A DNA stretch of 64,000 bases. Source: Neoarius graeffei (lineage: Eukaryota > Chordata > Actinopteri > Siluriformes > Ariidae). The stretch lies in the NCBI RefSeq assembly GCF_027579695.1, contig NC_083582.1, forward strand, positions 36,547,964-36,611,963. Reading direction: 5' to 3'. Below the pieces are notes generated by a model, which saw only the letters and a list, made by a program, of their open reading frames with translations, did not search any database and was not told the origin of the DNA. The position numbers and the translations under genes are program-made. Shown in pieces: positions 60,198-64,000 of the stretch; the first letter of the stretch is position 1, and every line of letters starts with the position of its first letter.

Positions 60198-60323
60198 CTT
60201 TACACAGAATGGCAGTCTGTTCTCTTTAAATGCATAGAAGTTAAGAACCAGCTGCTGTCCGGCTTTAATCAGAGGTGTTAAATTGCCATAACAGTCCACA
60301 TAGATAGGCTTCCCTTCCAAAAC
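60198..60323 (-). CDS. ank3: ank3 exon, UPA domain
   Basis: This 126-nt phase-0 exon (acceptor ..ttttacag, donor gtaatg) encodes [18 protein letters not shown] followed by [20 protein letters not shown]. It continues the UPA domain. The upstream intron of about 2 kb carries two SINEs. Confidence 0.95.
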
Positions 60324-60965
60324 CTGTAAAAATCCAGAATGTAGCCATGAAGCTTTTATTATACGGTAGGCGTATCAGACGCTCGCTGGCCGTGCTGTGA
60401 AAATTCTGCATGCAGACGCTCATCTAGGTTTCCAAATTTGTCATTGCTTAACTCTTGAATATTTTCTATCGTGAATACTATCCTTAAAAAGCTTATAATC
60501 TCTGTTTTACAAAGAAAGTTATCGTGTTAAGATCTGTTCAGTGCTTTGGGAGTAACAGCAGATTGAAGTTGGTACAACAGAGGAAAAACTCTCTGCTCGC
60601 GTGACGTCAGGAAACTGCCGGTGCTTTTTGAGTCACGGGAAAGCGCTCAGGCTCTCTCTCTCTCTTCTGATCGGTTTCCAACTGGATTACTCGTGAATAT
60701 CAATCAGATAACTTTTACAGGGATGTTCTCTGGCTCTTACTGTTTCTGATGAAGTATTCAACAAAATTTTCCGTCTGCTAGTTTTGATGTTCTGATTCAC
60801 AGGAGACTTTGAAGTGAGTTTTCATAGCTTTACCTACTTATTTTTTCAAATCAAACGGATTCATGTAAATAAATAACTATTTTAGAATAGAACTATAGTT
60901 GTTTTGATAAAAAAATAGAGATCTGAGTGGTCGAAATGAGATAAAAAAAAAACAGAATTCAGAAA
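60324..60965. other. ank3 intron
   Basis: No gene. A GCGTATCAG motif at about 60369 has an inverted partner near 62163, possibly ends of an old element spanning the two SINEs. Confidence 0.4.
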
Positions 60966-60975
60966 CACAAGTGTC

Positions 60976-61155
60976 GGGGGCGTCGTGGCTCAGGTGGATA
61001 AGGCGCCATACCATAAATCCGGGGACCCGGGTTCGATTCTGACCTGAGGTCATTTCCCGATCCCTCCCCATCTCTCTCCCACTCGTTTCCTGTCTCTACA
61101 CTGTCCTATCCAATAAAGGTGAAAAAAGCCCAAAAAAAATCTTAAAAAAAAAAAA
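60976..61155 (+). mobile_element. tRNA-derived SINE with A-rich tail, copy 2
   Basis: GGGGGCGTCGTGGCTCAGGT head, GGGTTCGATTC box B, A-rich end. Target duplication CACAAGTGTC / CACGAGTGTC (60966-60975, 61156-61165). Confidence 0.92.
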
Positions 61156-61295
61156 CACGAGTGTCAATTTCATTTCAATTAATTGGAATTGTTTATTGGA
61201 TGTGGCTCACAGTTTTTTTTTTCAATGTTAACCTTGAAAGCTGTAAATATTAATTGAAATAATCATTTATATTATTTAATATTACAAACACTAGT

Positions 61296-61671
61296 GGGCG
61301 GCACGGTGGTGTAGTGGTTAGCGCTGTTGCCTCACAGCAAGAAGGTCCGGGTTCGAGCCCCGTGGCCGGCGAGGGCCTTTCTGTGTGGAGTTTGCATGTT
61401 CTCCCCGTGTCCACGTGGGTTTCCTCTGGGTGCTCCGGCTTCCCCCACAGTCCAAAGACATGCAGGTTAGGTTAACTGGTGACTCTAAATTGAGCGTAGG
61501 TGTGAATGTGAGTGTGAATGGTTGTCTGTGTCTATGTGTCAGCCCTGTGATGACCTGGCGACTTGTCCAGGGTGTACCCCGCCTTTCACCCGTAGTCAGC
61601 TGGGATAGGCTCCAGCTTGCCTGCGACCCTGTAGAAGGATAAAGCGGCTACAGATAATGAGATGAGATGAG
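61296..61671 (+). mobile_element. 375-bp SINE, copy 8
   Basis: Full-length copy with a perfect 12-bp target duplication ACAAACACTAGT (61284-61295, 61672-61683). It gives a clean reference for element boundaries. Confidence 0.96.
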
Positions 61672-61689
61672 ACAAACACTAGTAGGCCC

Positions 61690-62337
61690 TACTTTTGAGA
61701 AATACAAAGGCCTACAGAGTACAAAGAGGGTATTAGAAATAATCTTTTATTACTTTTTTAATGAGTGTACAGATTTAACAGATTTACCTAATTAGCATAA
61801 TCAATACAAATTAAATACTAATTTGCATAATTAGTTTTTAATAATTTTTCAAACCTTGTATTCAGTATACAACCATCTATGTTCCTACCAATTTCCATGT
61901 AAATATCTTAAAAAATAGAAAAGTTATTAAGAAAAAAAAATTGATCTCATTGGTTAATGAGGCCCATTTTGGACCGTGTGATCCTCAGACAGAACATTAC
62001 GGCAGTTTTCTAAAAATTGAGCCGTTTTTCAGTCTTTGATTTGTAATATCTCAAGAACAGATAAACATATTTTAATTCTGTAAAAAGGATGTTGTTCTGC
62101 ATTCAGTTCTGAATTCAATTAGACCCGTTTCAAGCAATTTGGACTGAATTTGTATTTTCACCTGATACGCTTATTTACGGTTTGCACGCAGTCCGAAGAC
62201 AGCCAATGAATAAAGGCTTTCATTCCACTTATGTCCAATACAACGGTACAATATTTGTTAAGACAGAATAAAAGTTAAATAAACCTAAATGGGAGCAGCA
62301 CTGATTTTATGCTTCTTGTTGTTGCGGAATGACCAAC
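61690..62337. other. ank3 intron
   Basis: AT-rich sequence without recognised features. Confidence 0.45.
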
Positions 62338-62566
62338 CTCAATGTCTTTGCTTCTGGCCACCTCTTCAAAGTTCTCTTGCTGCTCCAGGGTCTTGTCCAC
62401 TTTGTCATCTGTCATGCAGAAGCATCGTAGGTTGGATTCCACAGGGTCATTCATCTTGGCGAACACGACAAACTTGGCCATGTAGGGCACACAGATGAGT
62501 TCCCTGTAGAGCTGAGTGGCCAAAGCTACTGTCTCAGGAATCTGATGGCAGTCTGCAAGCCAGAAC
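62338..62566 (-). CDS. ank3: ank3 exon, UPA domain core
   Basis: This 229-nt exon encodes [20 protein letters not shown], then [40 protein letters not shown] and [16 protein letters not shown]. It is the core of the UPA domain and almost invariant in vertebrate ankyrins. It ends on a full GAG codon before a gttggt donor. Confidence 0.96.
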
Positions 62567-62739
62567 CTGTTAAAAACGTCAAAAGGTTAGGACTGTAGTT
62601 AAGTACAGGAGTTATCTGTGATTTAAAAAAAAAAAAAAAGTGAAGCATTATAAAGGCTGCTATTGAGTGTTTTCCATGGAGCTGCAGATGGAAATCAATA
62701 TGTTTGTGATATTTTTCTGAAGCATAATGCACCAAATAC

Positions 62740-62836
62740 CTGGCAGATACGTTGGTTGTGAATGAGACACATTCATTCGAAAAGGTGAGCGGAGTAGTAC
62801 CAGTAATGTCTTCCCATTGTGCAGGGGAAGTGCCAC
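62740..62836 (-). CDS. ank3: ank3 exon, start of UPA domain
   Basis: This 97-nt exon, with acceptor ..ttccacag and donor gtattt, encodes [20 protein letters not shown] then [12 protein letters not shown]. It is the conserved beginning of the UPA (UNC5-PIDD-ankyrin) domain. The phase joins the flanking exons: a split glycine before and a split arginine after. Confidence 0.95.
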
Positions 62837-62994
62837 CTGTGGAAGAGCCCTCATTAGCATATATATATATATGTAGAAGAAAATGTGAAACACACAAACC
62901 CATCAAGATGAGGCTGTCACTTTAGGAAAGCTTTTATATGAGCCACCAACGATGAAGGCATGTAAAGGAGCAATGGTTTATGGACCAATCTTAC

Positions 62995-63202
62995 CTGTGA
63001 TGCTGCACAGAAGGCGTAAGCAAGGTGTCGTGTCTCCTTTGTAGCCGTTGTTTATGCCTTCCCCTGAGCGAGGAGGCACAGGGATGGTCATGGTGATGGG
63101 TTTGTGGAACTTCCTTCTGCGTGGCTCCACTGTCACTATGGGGCTGAACGTAGCTCTGTTGCCTATGATCTTCTTCACTGTCTCGTCTGGGACTGGCTGG
63201 GT
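62995..63202 (-). CDS. ank3: ank3 exon, ZU5 continuation
   Basis: The exon is 208 nt, begins in phase 0 after a pyrimidine-rich ..cttcccag acceptor and ends one base into a glycine codon before gtaaga. It encodes [20 protein letters not shown], then a basic [19 protein letters not shown] stretch and the conserved [18 protein letters not shown]. These are near-identical to vertebrate ankyrin-G and complete the second ZU5 domain. Confidence 0.95.
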
Positions 63203-63246
63203 CTGGGAAGCAAGCAAGCAGTTAATAACTGCCATGTTAGTGGATC

Positions 63247-63578
63247 ATGCACCGGCTAGTGGCCTAGTGGTAGCGTGTCCGCCTCTTGATCGGGAGTTCT
63301 ATTCATGGTCGGGTCATACCGAAGACCATCATAAAAATGGTACCTACTACCATCTGGCAAGGCACACTGCAATACAGATGTGAGTGGGGAGTCAAACTCT
63401 CGTGGTTACCAGAGGACTAGCCCCCCACTGTAACCCTAGCTATGTAATAGGCGAGAGGCCGAGGGCTACGGAAACGGAGATCGGCGCCGCCCGATGCGCC
63501 ATATCAGTGTTGAGCCTGGTTAGTACTTGAGTGGGAGACTGCCTAGGAATACCAGGTACTGGGCATGGGAAGGATTTG
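63247..63578 (+). mobile_element. chimeric SINE: tRNA-like head plus 5S-rRNA-like segment
   Basis: A single insertion with a 13-bp target duplication ATGTTAGTGGATC (63234-63246, 63579-63591). The head, TAGTGGCCTAGTGGTAGCGT, is tRNA-like. Near the 3' end, 63514-63561 (GCCTGGTTAGTACTTG, GTGGGAGACTGCC, GGAATACCAGGTACTG) matches the 3' third of vertebrate 5S rRNA, including its internal control region part. It lies in an ank3 intron. Confidence 0.85.
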
Positions 63579-63833
63579 ATGTTAGTGGATCTAATATACT
63601 TTTTCAAATTACACTTTATCGAATTAAACAAAGGCAAGCAGAAACGTGACGCTTTGTTAGATTTAAGGATGATCTTTGCTATTATTTCATTCCTTTTTCA
63701 CACAATTTGGTCATCTACGGTACCAATACTCAGCACCCACTAGCTAGCTCTCGCCTATGACATGATGAAGGCTGGCAAATGCTTCCGACAAGACCTGTAT
63801 AAACTCTGAATTGACATTTAAGTGTCTGTATAC

Positions 63834-64000
63834 CTGAAGTCCAACCCTGATCTTCTTGGTGAGAGCTCCTTCAGGGAAAGAGGCCTGGACTTGAGGAACA
63901 GTCATGCTGGATAGAACCCCTCCCTCAGGACCCATATGGTTAGTCTCTTGCTTGATCCGTGACACCACCGCAAAATACTGGGGGAAGTCTTTAGTGATGA
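63834..64000 (-). CDS. ank3: ank3 exon, second ZU5 domain (partial at window edge)
   Basis: The frame begins at the window edge with [16 protein letters not shown] and continues through GPEGGVLSS and [17 protein letters not shown], the signature of the second ZU5 domain of ankyrins. This domain packs against the UPA module in the spectrin-binding supermodule. The exon ends on a complete codon (CAG) followed by a gtatac donor. Its 5' end is outside the window. Confidence 0.93.

Larger units (their letters stand above)
35397..64000 (-). other. ank3: ank3 gene, 3' part (ankyrin-G), span of visible exons
   Basis: Ankyrin-G links membrane proteins (voltage-gated Na+ channels, neurofascin, E-cadherin) to beta-spectrin and organises the axon initial segment and nodes of Ranvier. 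Seventeen exons are readable on the minus strand, from the second ZU5 domain to a stop codon. The membrane-binding ankyrin repeats and first ZU5 lie beyond the right edge. Assignment to ankyrin-G rather than ankyrin-B or -R rests on the giant exon, whose blocks such as ESPDDFSHDQDKSPLSDSG and TTPDTTPARTPTDESTPTSE match remembered vertebrate ANK3. The adjacent ccdc6 repeats the human ANK3-CCDC6 neighbourhood. Teleosts often keep two ank3 paralogues; which one this is cannot be told here. Confidence 0.95.

Noticed and set aside
60369..62172. Possible large TIR element with GCGTATCAG ends around two SINEs
   Set aside because: The inverted match is only about 9-10 bp and no target duplication was found.
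63514..63561. 5S rRNA gene
   Set aside because: Only the 3' third is present and it lies inside a SINE insertion; not a functional 5S gene.

Overview
The window is nuclear DNA of a bony fish. It holds spliced genes with GT/AG introns, a vertebrate-specific ankyrin giant exon, and many teleost-type transposons (Tc1/mariner, hAT and Harbinger-like elements, tRNA-derived SINEs, an endonuclease/reverse-transcriptase LINE). The repeat spectrum would fit a catfish-like teleost, but the species cannot be fixed from sequence alone.

Two protein-coding genes, both on the minus strand, account for the conserved coding sequence. The first two coding exons of ccdc6 (coiled-coil domain containing 6) are at 14406-14663 and 7642-7791; the rest of that gene lies left of the window. 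A large 3' part of ank3 (ankyrin-G) runs from the right edge to about 35.4 kb. It includes the end of the second ZU5 domain, the UPA domain, a 27-nt microexon, a giant neuronal exon of about 7.2 kb, the three exons of the death domain and five C-terminal regulatory exons. All exon phases join cleanly. ANK3 and CCDC6 are also neighbours on human chromosome 10q21, so this is conserved synteny.

The rest is mostly mobile DNA. At 0.1-2.0 kb is a Tc1 relic with a Harbinger-like insertion. At 4.2-7.1 kb is a Tc1 copy carrying a CACATG-rich MITE, a hAT MITE and a 92-bp MITE. ccdc6 intron 1 (7.8-14.4 kb) holds SINEs that are themselves interrupted by TIR elements. From 14.8 to 16.7 kb, directly upstream of ccdc6, a promoter-proximal block is repeated up to three times with SINEs between the copies. 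At 20.2-22.0 kb is a nearly intact Tc1. At 25.0-28.3 kb is a full-length, uninterrupted LINE with a 13-bp target-site duplication. Between 31 and 40 kb lie the end of ank3 plus a foldback element and a second MITE-bearing Tc1. At 43.6-48.8 kb one ank3 intron holds a five-level nest of transposons.

The most notable observations are these. (1) The abundant 375-bp SINE shares its 3' tail with the resident LINE, marking a probable SINE/LINE pair. (2) A SINE at 63.2-63.6 kb fuses a tRNA-like head to a 5S-rRNA-like segment within one target-site duplication. (3) The LINE 5' end shows HDV-ribozyme-like pairing. (4) The same MITE sits at the same site in two Tc1 copies, one of which also retains the empty site. 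(5) THAP-domain exons occur in two different TIR elements. I do not see a new multi-gene system of the bacterial kind; the novelty is in mobile-element architecture.
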